64,000 bases of DNA, from the NCBI GenBank assembly GCA_030844895.1, contig CM061233.1, positions 34,689,126-34,753,125 on the forward strand. The letters run 5' to 3'. Numbering within the stretch: the first letter of the stretch is position 1; the number at the start of each line of letters is the position of its first letter. Positions 32,140 through 43,591 of this stretch are shown in pieces. The position numbers were made by a program, and so were the translations under genes. Under the pieces are notes generated by a model that ran no database searches, was not told where the DNA came from, and saw only the letters and a program-made list of their open reading frames with translations. The DNA is from Ambrosia x helenae (lineage: Eukaryota; Streptophyta; Magnoliopsida; Asterales; Asteraceae).

Positions 32140-32999
32140 CTAGCTTAGAACCCCATGTATTACATGGGTTGAGTAAATATAATTTTATATACAAAGTAAT
32201 AAAAATGTTACATCTTTAAAAAAAATTCCTGTATTGCATGGGTTGAATAAACACACTTATAAGATGATTTAAATAAATATAAATGTAATCGGATAACACG
32301 TATATTCATAAGATGTGTGTTTTGAACAGATGAACTTTTACTTACTATTATATATTAATAAAAAAGTTACATATTAAAAAACATGTGTATTGGTTGGGTA
32401 AATAACCAGAGTTGATTAAATGTAATGTAGTCGATTAAACGTATACTCATCAAGATACGTGTTATTAACAAATGAAATTTGATGTTATTATACCATTTTA
32501 CATTATATTTTTATTTATTATATGGGTACTTAGTTGTGTGTTACACGTGTTACAAAATTTTACTTTGTTTTTCTTATTATTAGGTTAAAAAATTTGTGTA
32601 TTATATGTGTTTCGGTTAATGAAATATTAAATAGTTGTTAGTGAGTTAAAAAAATGAAAGATATAGTTAAGAATTTTTTTAATATCAAATAAGAAATAAG
32701 CATAAAATTATAATTTAATAGCATTATTTATAAGAGAGATAAGGATAATTATTATTTCATTTATTGATATTAACAATTAATAATATTATTATTTAATTAA
32801 ATGAAACAATGCCATATGACACTAAATAGAATCTTTTATTAGAAGTAGGATAATAATAATAATAATAAAACAAGGATTGTTTCAATATTATTAGATATTA
32901 TATTATATATTAATAATATTATTAAAATTATAGGAGAAAGTATCATGTGGCATTAATTGGAATGGTTTATTATAAAAGGATATATATATATTATAAAGA
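32140..32999 (-). mobile_element. Non-autonomous Helitron, 860 bp
   Basis: Read on the minus strand, it starts TCTTTATAATATATA (5' end at 32999). It ends with the hairpin CCCATGTAATACATGGGG, eight bases and CTAG (3' end at 32140). The flanks are A on the left and T on the right on +, the A^T target of Helitrons. Further weaker hairpins of the same type lie inside at ~32225 and ~32380. No Rep/helicase coding is present. Confidence 0.75.
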
Positions 33000-33000
33000 T

Positions 33001-34732
33001 TTTTCACATAATATTTCAGTTGTAAAAATAGGTGTTTAGCAAAAAACAAAAACCACACACAAAATAGGCAAGTGCATCTATTGAAAAGTCGCATAGTAAA
33101 AGGTAAGAACCGGATATCAATCCTTGGACACCCTAGCTCTAGATACTAAATATCTTTTAATCCATAGCTGAACAATTAATTTGATTGGTTTTTTAAATTA
33201 CGATATAAGTTTGAAAGTAGGAAATAATTATTTTTTTCAGAAACAATATTTAATTTCATAGAAGCTATCTAGGTCAAGAATCCAGTAATGACATGTAATG
33301 ATACGAGCAACAAATTATGTAAAAATAAAATCCTCAAGTAACTAAGTGTCGATCAAAGTTTCATAATTATATAATTCTTTGGAAAATTAAAATGAGTAAA
33401 ATATTCTAACCACCTAGAATCAACCTTTTAAGCTTGTTTTATGAATATTATGTCAATCTTTAAACAAGAGTTAGTGGTTCATCAAAATTTCTAACACGAC
33501 AAATTAAGGGAAATTAACGTGAAAAACTTATTAATCACCCTAAATTGCATAAAATAGATAATGTCACAATTCATCCAATTTATGAACCTAAGAAAATAAA
33601 AATTCAAGAAAAGCCATTTGGCCAAAACTACTTACCAACATAAACATTCATGAACAAGAATCCATAATATCACAAATTGGTCTTTCCAAATCTATGTGAA
33701 AGTAAACATACATGTTTAAATATTCAAATAAATTTTGTTTCCTATTAACGTTCCTAGTTTCATGACATGAATCCAAATAACAAGTTAACAAGGTTCATAA
33801 ATAAATATCTAACACATGGTTTTCTAACATATCGTGGGTGAAATATTCATCAAACTTAAATGACATTCATCTTTAACGTGCATACAACAACCATGAATAA
33901 GATCATAACATCATCATGAAGATTAACATAAACATATCACCATCAATTCTTACAAAGTAAGCATTACATAATCAAAAGCATCATCATGACCTAGATAACT
34001 AAAGTGTTTAGCACATAAGGCTTACAAAATTGCCAGCATGCTTGCTAAACTTCAAGGTTAATATTAACGCAATTCATACCATAAGCAAGCAAGGTAAGTA
34101 GGTTGGTTGGTTGATATTCCTTGGTACTTCAATGTCCTATAATGCTTATTTAGAATGCTGAAAATCTGCTGGAGAGAAGTATTTTTGAACACCCCCAAGA
34201 CCCAATAACCCAAAATAGAGCAAACAAGGTTGTTTATATAGAATCTTACAAAGTGCATGACTATGCAAAGTGAGTTGCACGGACGTGTATATGGTCGTTA
34301 CAGTGTTTTACCTTTTCCATCTTGACTCAAACCACTTCCATTTTTACAGAGTGTAGAATTTGTCCCCCAGTTGATCTGCACGACCATGCAAGTAATTTGC
34401 ATGGTAGTGCATGAACAATATTTGTCTTGCACTGTCTGATGGAAGGGAGTCTATGTACAACCTTTTGTCTTGCATTTTCTCACGCATGGAGTGCATGATT
34501 TGAAACTCTATTTCTTTTTTCTTTTCAGCTCCCTATTGATAACATTGCATGACAATGCAGTTGCACTTGCACTACCATGCAACTTTTAGAACCCAATTGT
34601 TCTCCAAAAGCTCTAGATTTCTTCGTTTTCCTCATGTGGGATGCTCCAGGATGCATTTTCACATAAAAAAATATTAATAAGTATCGTATCAAATTAAAAC
34701 AAAAACAAAACAAAAGAACATGAGAGATTAAA
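33001..34732 (-). repeat. Probable gypsy-type LTR/leader remnant, minus strand
   Basis: On the minus strand a TATA-like ATTCTATATAAACAACC (~34245-34229) is followed by leader-like sequence. Sequence at 33105-33150 (CGGATATCAATCCTTGGACA on +) resembles conserved leaders seen near gypsy elements. GCATG/TGCACGACCATGC words recur at 34260-34600. I could not find LTR termini, coding domains or a primer site, so the class is a guess. Confidence 0.3.
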
Positions 34733-35380
34733 CTGGGATAAAACAGTGTAAATATTCATATATTAGTAAATATTTTGTATTTTAGTTAATGATGGTTTGA
34801 AGTCCGAGCAGTGAAATAAGGCTGCACAACACACCCAACACCCCCACACACTCTCTACACTTTACCCACAAACACACTCTTTTCTCCACCCTCTCTCTTT
34901 GTTACCCGAACCGTTCTTCTTTATCTTTCCAGAATTCACTTGCAGATCCCTTTGATTGGGATGGTTTTAAATCAGAAGTGATAGAAAGAGAGAGATGGTG
35001 GGCCCGGATGTGTGGTGATTCCACCCATTGATGGTCGCTGATGGTTTTTTCGGTGCATGGGGTGGTTATAGTTGTTGCTCTCTTTTGTATTCAATCGCAA
35101 AATCATGAACCCCTCCCTGCTCACATTCAACTCGATTTTCTAGAGCGATCAAGATCTGTAGATAAGAAGATAATTTTGTTCAGATCTGTTAAAATCATCT
35201 CTGATTCTTTATCATGTTGTTTTGTGCGGGATTTTCGTTTACCAGCAGGGGTGTGGTGGCTAGAACGAGCTTTTCTTCTTGCAAGTTTTCAATAAAAGAA
35301 AAAGATGTGTTCCAATGTTGAGGGCTGGTTCTAATTTAAGAAAGTTGATCGAGGCTGATGAGCCATCATTTACACATATA
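34733..35380 (+). other. Unassigned segment with a CT-rich leader-like stretch
   Basis: 34820-34920 is CT-rich (CACACACTCTCTACACTTTACC) like a plant 5' leader. It is followed by frames of 84 and 88 codons that match nothing I recognise. It could be a captured host-gene 5' end or more LTR leader. No splice structure or conserved motif supports a gene. Confidence 0.25.
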
Positions 35381-35499
35381 TAATGCTTTTATCCTTAGAA
35401 AACATAGCTAAATCATCCATATATGATAAATGCTGGATTTTGATGGAAAAAAAAGCAAAAAGGTGTAGAAAACGGTACAAAAGGAAGGAAATTAAAGAC

Positions 35500-36007
35500 T
35501 TTGCAGACCGCAACACATATTGCATGGTCACGCTTTTGCCCTGGTCAACAAGTCAACATTTCCAAGTCAACCAGAGTGAGGAATGTCAACGTGCACGGGC
35601 GTGCACCTTTCCAAACGTGCACCAGAAGGTTCTAGCCCAACAAGACTGACAATCAGTTATGCCACGTGCATATGCACGGGATTGCACCTCAACAAGTTCT
35701 GCCAGAAAAGACTCCCAATACCAAGGGACAATACCTGACTGTAGTGCACAGGCGTGCAACCTTGAAGCATGGGCTGCCCAGCAGCCTATAAAAGGAGTCC
35801 TTCACTCTTCATTTTGGTATCCCATTCCACTCGATTCTCCCCCATTTCTCTGCTATATTAGGGTTTTGTAAGTGACCTTTGAAGCTTGGGATCACTCCAT
35901 AAACACTTTAATCAAGTTAGCTTAGAGATAAACCACCTAGACTACAGTGCACAGGCATGCACCCTTGAAGCACGGGCTGCCCAACAGCCTATAAAAGTAG
36001 TCCTTTA
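35500..36007 (+). repeat. LTR-like sequence with a ~200-bp partial duplication
   Basis: GTGCACRGGCRTGCA words, CAGCCTATAAAAG (a TATA box) and AGTCCTT occur at ~35740-35808 and again at ~35943-36006. A TATA box followed by AGGGTTTTG... leader argues for an LTR promoter. The second copy is cut at 36008 by another element. Confidence 0.45.
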
Positions 36008-36483
36008 TGTAAGACCCGTCTCGACTAAACATATCTTAACTCAAAGTTAATGATAATTATTCGGATTAAATTTACGAAAGAACTTAAACTTTCAAAAACA
36101 TATGCTTGACCATTAGTGTGTCAAGCCCATGAAGATTTTACGTTTCATAAATTCTGAATGCAAAATATTTGAAACATGTTTAGAAACCATCACAACTTTT
36201 AATGTTCTTAAAAGTCTAGCGGAAGCATTAAAAGTTTAGATTCGCATTGCGTTTAGTTCTTCGCGCGGCCATGATCCTTGCTCCACCCCCTACTAGCTCC
36301 AAACCTAGCATTAACCACATTAAACATGGTTAGTCGATTAGCAAATTGAACTGACGAGTTGGTTAAACGGTTAAAGATTGGCTTACAGCACAACAAATCT
36401 ACATATACCGGCAAATTCGCATATACAAATGATTTACAATATCTAAAAGGGTCTTTCACCCTTTTTACAAATCCAGAGGATAT

Positions 36484-36645
36484 GACCAGAGGATCTTTCA
36501 TCTGGTGACCAGAGGATCCTTCATCTAGTGACCAGAGGATCCTTCATCTGATGACCAGTGGATCTTTCATCCGGTGAGCAGAAGATCCTTCAACCGGTGA
36601 GCAGAGGATCCTTCACCTGATGACCAGAGGATCCTTCATCTGATA
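36484..36645 (+). repeat. 23-bp minisatellite, about 7 copies
   Basis: The unit GACCAGAGGATCCTTCATCTGGT varies at a few positions (GACC/GAGC, CTGGT/CTAGT/CTGAT) between copies. Confidence 0.92.
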
Positions 36646-37082
36646 TACCAAAGGTTTTTCGTTTAACACAACAGATTTGCATATACGATGTTTTGCATAC
36701 ATACAACCAATAACCAAGACTTTCCACCTTATAATCAATTCGGTTTACTACTTATTAGTGACACATAACTAGTATCGCATAAGCGACCCATTTGCTTGTA
36801 TAATCAAGTGACACCTTCAACTATGGTTTGTTCCTCGACCTGCCACACATATGGTCTGAATAACCATATGTTTAGCTTGCATATCTTCAAATAAGGTTGT
36901 TAACATAACGGATTCGCGTTCCACCCGCCAACTGTCCGGTTGACCATTTGCGGGTCAATTTCAAGCATTGTTATCATTGTGTTCATTTCAAGGATTTCAA
37001 GGGACACCATCTAGTCCTACTAACTAAATGGGGGTTCTATGATCCTTATATGAACACCAATTCTAACTAATAGTACATATGC

Positions 37083-37345
37083 CCAACAAATGACCCGTTT
37101 GACTATTCTTGGTCAACCTCAATCCTCCAACTAAGGATGGAGTTGCCAATACTCCTCAAATCGCCTAATCACAACAAATGGCCTGTTTGACTATTCTTGG
37201 TCAACCTCAATTTTCCAACTAAGGATGGGGTTGCCAGTACTCATCAAATCACCTAATCACATTAAATGACCCGTTTGACTATTCTTGGTCAACCTCAATC
37301 CTCCAACTAAGAATGGGGTTGCCAATACTCATCAAGGCAATTCAT
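37083..37345 (+). repeat. ~87-bp tandem repeat, 3 copies
   Basis: Copies start near 37083, 37172 and 37258. Each contains GTTTGACTATTCTTGGTCAA, then CTCCAACTAAGRATGGRGTT and CTCATCAAATC. A weaker relative lies near 37480. Confidence 0.9.
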
Positions 37346-37836
37346 TTATTTGTTTTACAATAACAAAACACCAATACAACTAGTTAACAATTAATATGGA
37401 CGATTGCCCATCTAACATATAACTTAGTAATCTTAGTCATAGGATGTCTTATGTACCAAAACTCCACGGTCATGTCAAATGGCCCATTTGGATTTCTTGG
37501 TGCACCATACTCTTCAACTAAGGTCAAGCCTCACCAATACTTTCCTAATGAGCCCTTTTGTAATTGTTATCATGTATCCGCCTTCAAATAAGGTGAGTGC
37601 AAGTCCATTTTAAACCTAGTGTAGAGACAATTGTATAGTCTTCTAAGCAACTGCCAAGCTTACCTTAATATTGTACAACTTACCAAGCTTAAGTCATAAA
37701 ATGACTTACGCATATGACCCTTTGACTTTCTTTGCTTAATCAACTTTGCATCCACTCTCAACTAGGATGGTTGCAATTCAACACAACTTAATATAAACAC
37801 AAGTGATTCAATGACTCACTATGGAGATGCTCATAC

Positions 37837-39155
37837 TGTAACATCGCAAAATTTTCCCCAAAATTTTAATACATAAAAAGCCCTTATATATATATATATA
37901 TTTTTTTTTTTATTACACCTTTATCATTAATATTATACAAATGTGCCTAAGTCTTTATTTATCCTAACTCACAACTTATATACATACATAAATGTATATA
38001 AATAATAATAATAATAATATGATTCTAAATTCTTTTTTTTTTCACATACAAGATTTTTTTTTAAATAAAGCCTTGAGTCAAATAGTCAAAGTCCTAGTCA
38101 AAGTCTTAGTCAAACAGTCAAAGTGTTAGTCAAATAGTCAATTCATCATAAAACCTTACTTTATGGTGTTGACCAATTTTAATGGCTAATTGACTCCAAA
38201 ACTAGTATAAAAAACCCACCTATGACCCATTATACTTTTGCACCTCTAAATCGATTGTTTCAATCCGATTAAACTTTCCCTCATACCTTTCTTCTATAGT
38301 CTATTACTTCTACAATTGAAGCTTTGATTATAAGCTCTTGTAATTGGCGAATTGGAAGCTTGATATTCTTTCTTTTTCGTTTTCTTCAATTTGGACTAGC
38401 TACGTTGTTGAGTCTTTGGGATTCGCCTCGCAAACATTCACAACACATTATTCTATTTTTTTACGAGACATAACATTTTGCTAAGGTGAGTTTTACATAG
38501 CCCCTTTTCTATTTATCACCATTTTTGGGGTGAACATGTTACAACATCATTTATGCAATTCAATCATCAATGTGTCTATGTGTTTTTCTATGTTGCATTA
38601 TGTCTTGAACATGACTAGGGTAAGCACAATTCTAGCATAAACATTCATCAGCCAAACGGTATATATTGATAGATCTATTGGACTGACAATCCCACCCGGA
38701 TACGTGCCTCCTACAAAGGTTGCGTGGGTGTTTGTTACTGCAATATAAACGAGTGAACCATGAGCGTATGGGATGTACCACAATACAACAGTCACAATGG
38801 TTGATTATGCACTCGATTTACTTCTAGTATGTTTTCACATATGGACTAGATTGCCATGACACATGAATTGCACAACAATTTTATTCGATTATCAAAACCT
38901 ATGTAATTCTCACCAACTTTTGTTGACCCAAAAAATTTTCAACTTAACATGTTTCAGGTTCTACTTGCTTGAGGATTTGAATTAATGCTTGAAGATGTGT
39001 GCATAGTTTTATTCAATTTGATGTATGAATTATTGTAGAACAATTGTATGTAATTTATCTAAATCATATAACGAGAATTATTATTTACCATGAGCTACTG
39101 AATAATCATCAATACGTGACATCCCGATGTTTCCGCCATCGGTTGGGGTGTTACA
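37837..39155 (+). repeat. 5' LTR of element A, 1,319 bp
   Basis: TGTAACATCGC...GGTGTTACA. It contains a run of AGTCAAAGTC words (~38085-38145), a TATA box (CTAGTATAAAAAACCC) and a U5 ending in TCCGCCATCGGTTGGGGTG. It aligns with 42874-43491 with few changes. Confidence 0.88.
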
Positions 39156-39158
39156 GAT

Positions 39159-39171
39159 TGGTATCAGAGCC
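39159..39171 (+). other. Primer binding site of element A
   Basis: TGGTATCAGAGCC, complementary to the 3' end of initiator tRNA-Met, three bases after the LTR. Confidence 0.9.
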
Positions 39172-39699
39172 ATGGTTATAGGGAATTAGGTTATTAGAAA
39201 AATAATCTAGTCTATACCATAGGATTTAAACAGTACTTGCTTCTTTTACTTGCTATTCTCTATCCCCTCCTACTTCTTATCCCTACTTTCATCCTTAACA
39301 AGAAGGTTGCTCTCCATCACTGGATCTACTCTTAGACTAATAGAACAAATCCTCAGGTTAACCTGAACCACCTTGAGATCTCGTCGAAGTTCTAGATTTT
39401 AATAACGAACACGTGCAATCTGGAAGGGTGAACGCCTGTATTCTGAGTCTTCTGTCTAGGCTGGCATTGCGCATATATCCCAATCAGACGAGGGACCCGG
39501 ATGCCTACCTGGGAATTCTCAGGATGAGTGTTCACTTATAGGCTAAAGCATGTCTTCACTATGTTATTGGAATCTGAAATCTTGATACGTCAACGTTTTC
39601 GTTTATTTCGTTTTAATTAATGAATAAATGATTACATTCCTTATATCACCTCATTCATTTCATGCCACATTGAACCTTCATTGTGTCCCTTAATAGATC

Positions 39700-40090
39700 A
39701 TGTCTCCACGTCGCAGCACTCGCAATAACAGTGGTGAAAACCAAGAGGAAAGTAACAACAATCACAACACCAACCACAACAACAACAAAAACAACAAAGG
39801 TGTTGATGCCCAACTGGCTGCGATTATTTCCCAACAAATGGCGCAACAAATCACAACTCTGGTTTCTAACTTGTTGGCTCAAGTCATCCCAATGAATGGA
39901 ACGGCAATGGAAATGGAAATGGCGATGGAAATCACATAAAGAACGGACCTTAGTTCGGAAAGGAGGCGAGAAAACAAGTATTGTGGGCCGCGGTAACTAC
40001 CGAGAACCAGAAGCGCAAGACCAGGGGATCCTACTGTAAACCTCACTACACAAGCTTCTAACAAGAAACCCCTATGCCAGAAACTTTCTG
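39700..40090 (+). pseudogene. Gag N-terminus of element A
   Basis: The ATG at 39700 reads MSPRRSTRNNSGENQEE, then an Asn-rich tract and AQLAAIISQQMAQQITTLVS. This resembles the basic then helical start of plant chromovirus gag. The frame closes near 39939 and the region is interrupted by an LTR at ~40091. The matching zinc knuckle (CYECGNPNHF) appears at 42316-42345 on the far side. Confidence 0.62.
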
Positions 40091-42310
40091 TCACACCCTC
40101 AAAATCCACTTGCGGAGTTTTACCGCGAGGCGCATGACAAACCAGGATCCAAACCAACGATCACAATAAACAAGTCTAAAATGAACATAATGCAATTTCA
40201 AAACAATGTTTAAAATTCCCGTTTACAGCGGAAGCTTATTCAAACCATATTCAATAGTAAACCAATGTTCAACGTTTGTAAAACCATGCAACTCTAACTA
40301 GACGCCGTGCAGACGCGTGCGCCCTAGTTCCATTGTGCTACCTTACGACCTGAGAAAACATGTAAAAAGTTTACGTCAGCACAAAAATGCTGGTGAGTTT
40401 ACAGGTTTTGTAATCCAAGTACCAAGTCAACCTGTCCATACTATAACAAATCGAAAACCAGTGTACGCTAGCTAGGCGTATGTTTTGTTACTACCACGAT
40501 TGGAAAACCATTTACTAACTCGCAAACCAAATGTGTGCCCGATGTAGTAAACCTGTTGTTCCTGTTGTTCCTGTTTGAGACAATATGCACCCGCCGACCC
40601 TCCAAGTCGACGAGCGGGGTTGGTCACTCCCAATAGCGCTATTCACATTTCCCCGTTGTGCAAACCCGCACATTCATGGTTCCCCCGGGACTTCCAAAGA
40701 TCGTGTAGTACACAATAGAAACCCATAGTATGACAGTAGTTACCAAATAATCGTTTTAACACATGTTTTCTCCCCCGAAAATGTGAAACCAGTTTAAAAG
40801 AGGGGCCGTAAACTCACCTTAAGTTGCGTTACTTCGTAATACGACAATAACTCAGCAGCTATGCTAGTCCCGTAAGGCGGCGACCTAACATATGACAGTT
40901 ACAAGCACTTAGACTAATAACCCGCAGGTTAATTAGTCCCTAGATGTCCAGACCATAACCAAGTTCGTTTGAAAACACCGTGACTGTTTAACTGACCCAA
41001 AGTACAAGACTCGACATCCCATTGGTGACCCGAGACTCCCCGTGTTGTGTTTACGCTCTCAAACATACAATCATGCAATCACACTTAACATACGTTAACA
41101 CACAACAAGTTATAGCACATAGCTCACGTATCACATAATTACATCCAAACATATGTTACCAAGTTATTAGATATGTTACGGGGTTCCTAGCATGTTCCTA
41201 CAGGTCAAATCGGGTCTCGGAATGCTAATTTACACTTACAGCAGCAGTACACCGATTAGGAAAAGTCAACTAGCATTTAGGTTGGTCAACTGGCATTAGG
41301 AAGGCTAATCGCATGTAATATAGGCATTTAGGTCATAAGACATGTAAACCTTGACTTTATAGGCGATTAGGGCTATACCACATGTAATTACTAGCATTTA
41401 GGGCTATACCACATGTAACTACTAGCATTTAGGCTATACCACATGTAACTACTAGCATTTAGGGCTATACACATGTAACTACTAGCATTTAGCCCTAATC
41501 GCATGAAACATAGGCAATTAGCCTCCTAATCGCCCTAACATAGGCGATTAGGGTTGCTAATCGCCTGTAACCTTGCTGTTCCGGTTTTTCGCGCGTTTAA
41601 CGCTCCAAATCAGATCCAGAACGTGTGTAACCATCCAATATCAACCCAACAACTATTCTAAACATGTTTAAACCAAAATCCTTCGTTTAACCTCGTATTA
41701 TCAGCCCTGCATGCAACCATGTAATTCAAACACCATACACATAGCATGAACATCACATTAACATGCATAACTATAACCCTAATAATCAATTACTCAGATT
41801 TCATTAATCATGACATCAATATTATTCTGAACTAACCTAAACAACATGTTAAATCACTCATCTTTAATCATAAAAACCCTAGATATTAATCATAAACACA
41901 CATAACACATGTATGATTGTTAGGATCCGATTAACAACACTTATAACGATTTTCAAAAGCTTTTTCGTTTTAGAACAGGTCTGGACTATTAGGGATTGAA
42001 TAAAAACATTTATAAAGATTGCATGGATGGAAACCAAACCTTAGATTTGTGAAAGAATGATGAATTAAGCTTGAAACCTTGTGTTTTGATCAAAAATCGC
42101 GTTCCAGAGGTTGTGTGTGTGTTGGGGCGGGTTATGGGACGACTAGGGTTTGTATTATGAAGTTTAGGAGGTTAAACATTGTATTTATAGTCGTTTTTAG
42201 TCGTCCAGCCCGTAACACGCCGATTGTGCAGCTTTACACTCGATTAGGAGTCCTAATCGCATGTAACTTCATGCATTTGGGGCCTAATCGCATGAAACTT
42301 CATGCATTTG
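40091..42310 (-). mobile_element. LTR of another gypsy family, minus strand, inside element A gag
   Basis: The + left edge TGTCACACCCTCAAAATCC reads on the minus strand as an LTR end (...GGGTGTGACA). A minus-strand TATA box (CTATAAATAC, + ~42178-42187) gives the orientation. The right edge is not resolved: TTGGTCAATGC already looks like gag. The U3 appears short, so the LTR may be truncated. It has no coding sequence. Confidence 0.6.
41370..41493. repeat. ~31-bp tandem repeat, 4 copies
   Basis: GGGCTATACCACATGTAACTACTAGCATTTA units with small indels. Related words (GCATTTAGG, CTAATCGCATG) spread from 41240 to 41570 and recur at 42245-42310. Confidence 0.9.
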
Positions 42311-42315
42311 GTCAA

Positions 42316-42350
42316 TGCTATGAATGTGGAAACCCAAATCATTTTTCGTA
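42316..42350 (+). pseudogene. Gag zinc-knuckle remnant of element A
   Basis: CYECGNPNHF, the first part of a C-x2-C-x4-H-x4-C knuckle, ended by TAA before the last Cys. It shows that the gag of element A continues here after the inserted LTR. Confidence 0.6.
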
Positions 42351-42873
42351 ACTGATGCCCTAAACTAAATCGAGATCAAGACCCTCCAGCTACTTAGCAG
42401 CAAACCCCCACCATTTGAATGATGTCTACTTTTTAATTCTATGTATTGACACTTTTTGATTCAAGTAATAAATTCAAGTATTAACATCTGAGTGCATGCT
42501 TGTTTGAATGTGAACTAATTGCTATATCTATAATCATACTTGCTTACTTGTACAACAATTAGTTGACTACCAAAACAACCTACTCAACGATTGGTAGAGG
42601 TCATCATGTCTTTCCAACAGTCGGGAGAGGCCCTACAACCTGCTCAACGACTGGTGGAGACTATCGAACCTGCTCAACAATCGGTAGAGTCATAAAAGGA
42701 CGCAAAACCCTAATATAAGGTAAATTGATAATTACGGTCCGGAACGTAATCATGAATTTTACAGGTACGTTAAGGTAGTGAGAAATTTTATCAAGGTTTT
42801 CGGTAGTCGACCAATTGTATACCTGGTGTTTTTCTTTTAACTTCGGGACGAAGTTCCTAAAAGTAGGGGAGAC
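42351..42873 (+). other. 3' untranslated part and PPT of element A
   Basis: No pol sequence. A tandem phrase (CCTGCTCAACGACTGGTRGAG) occurs four times at 42570-42690. GGTCCGGAACGTAATCATG is shared with element B at 59340. The purine tract AAAGTAGGGGAGAC ends at 42873. Confidence 0.7.
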
Positions 42874-43034
42874 TGTAACATCGCAAAATTTTCCCAAAAT
42901 TTTAATACATAAAAAGCCCTATATATATATAATATTTTTTTTTATACAAACCTTTATCATTAATATTATACAAATGTGCCTAAGTCTTTATTTATCCTAA
43001 CTCACAACTTATATACATACATAAATTGTATATA

Positions 43035-43068
<34 letters not shown>

Positions 43069-43491
43069 TGATTCTAAATTCTTTTTTTTCACATACAAGA
43101 TTTTTTTTTTAAATAAAGCCTTGAGTCAAATAGTCAAAGTCCTAGTCAAAGTCTTAGTCAAACAGTCAAAGTCTTAGTCAAATAGTCAATTCATCATAAA
43201 ACCTTACTTTATGGTGTTGACCAATTTTAATGGCTAATTGACTCCAAAACTAGTATAAAAACCCCACCTATGACCCATTATACTTTGCACCTCTAAATCG
43301 ATTGTTTCAATCGATTAAACTTTCCCTCATACCTTTCTCTATAGTCTATTACTTCTACAATTGAAGCTTTGATTATAAGCTCTTGTAATTGCGAATTGGA
43401 AGCTTGATATTCTTTCTTTTTCGTTTTCTTCAATTTGGACTAGCTACGTTGTTGAGTCTTTGGGATTCGCCTCGCATACATTCACAACACA
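42874..43491 (+). repeat. 3' LTR of element A, partial
   Basis: It starts TGTAACATCGC and follows the 5' LTR closely, differing mainly in homopolymer and (AAT)n length, to the assembly gap at 43492. Confidence 0.88.
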
Positions 43492-43591
43492 NNNNNNNNN
43501 NNNNNNNNNNNNNNNNNNNNNNNNNNNNNNNNNNNNNNNNNNNNNNNNNNNNNNNNNNNNNNNNNNNNNNNNNNNNNNNNNNNNNNNNNNN
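43492..43591. other. Assembly gap, 100 N
   Basis: Exactly 100 N, a placeholder length. The sequence after the gap does not continue the element A LTR, so the true gap size and even the join are unknown. Confidence 1.

Larger units (their letters stand above)
36008..37836 (+). repeat. Partial gypsy-like LTR (D), interrupted by element A
   Basis: It opens TGTAAGACCCGTCTCGAC, in the style of the gypsy LTRs here (TGTAACATCG, TGTGACAACC, TGTAACAACC), and runs to 37836 where element A is inserted. Two tandem arrays lie inside. No coding sequence is visible and the right end is not found. Confidence 0.5.
37837..43491 (+). mobile_element. Gypsy element A (non-autonomous), cut by the assembly gap
   Basis: 5' LTR 37837-39155, primer site, gag start, an inserted LTR (40091-~42310), gag zinc knuckle, PPT and the start of the 3' LTR (42874). 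Without the inserted LTR the interior is only ~1.5 kb and lacks pol, so the copy cannot move on its own. LTR starts and the leader (CACGTGCAATCTGGAAGGGT) are shared with element B. Confidence 0.83.

Noticed and set aside
34525..35871. Frames of 60-88 codons as host genes
   Set aside because: No recognisable domain, no splice structure and LTR-like surroundings; kept only as an unassigned segment.
36484..36645. CRISPR-like array
   Set aside because: Head-to-tail 23-bp units without unique spacers, in plant DNA, make this a minisatellite.
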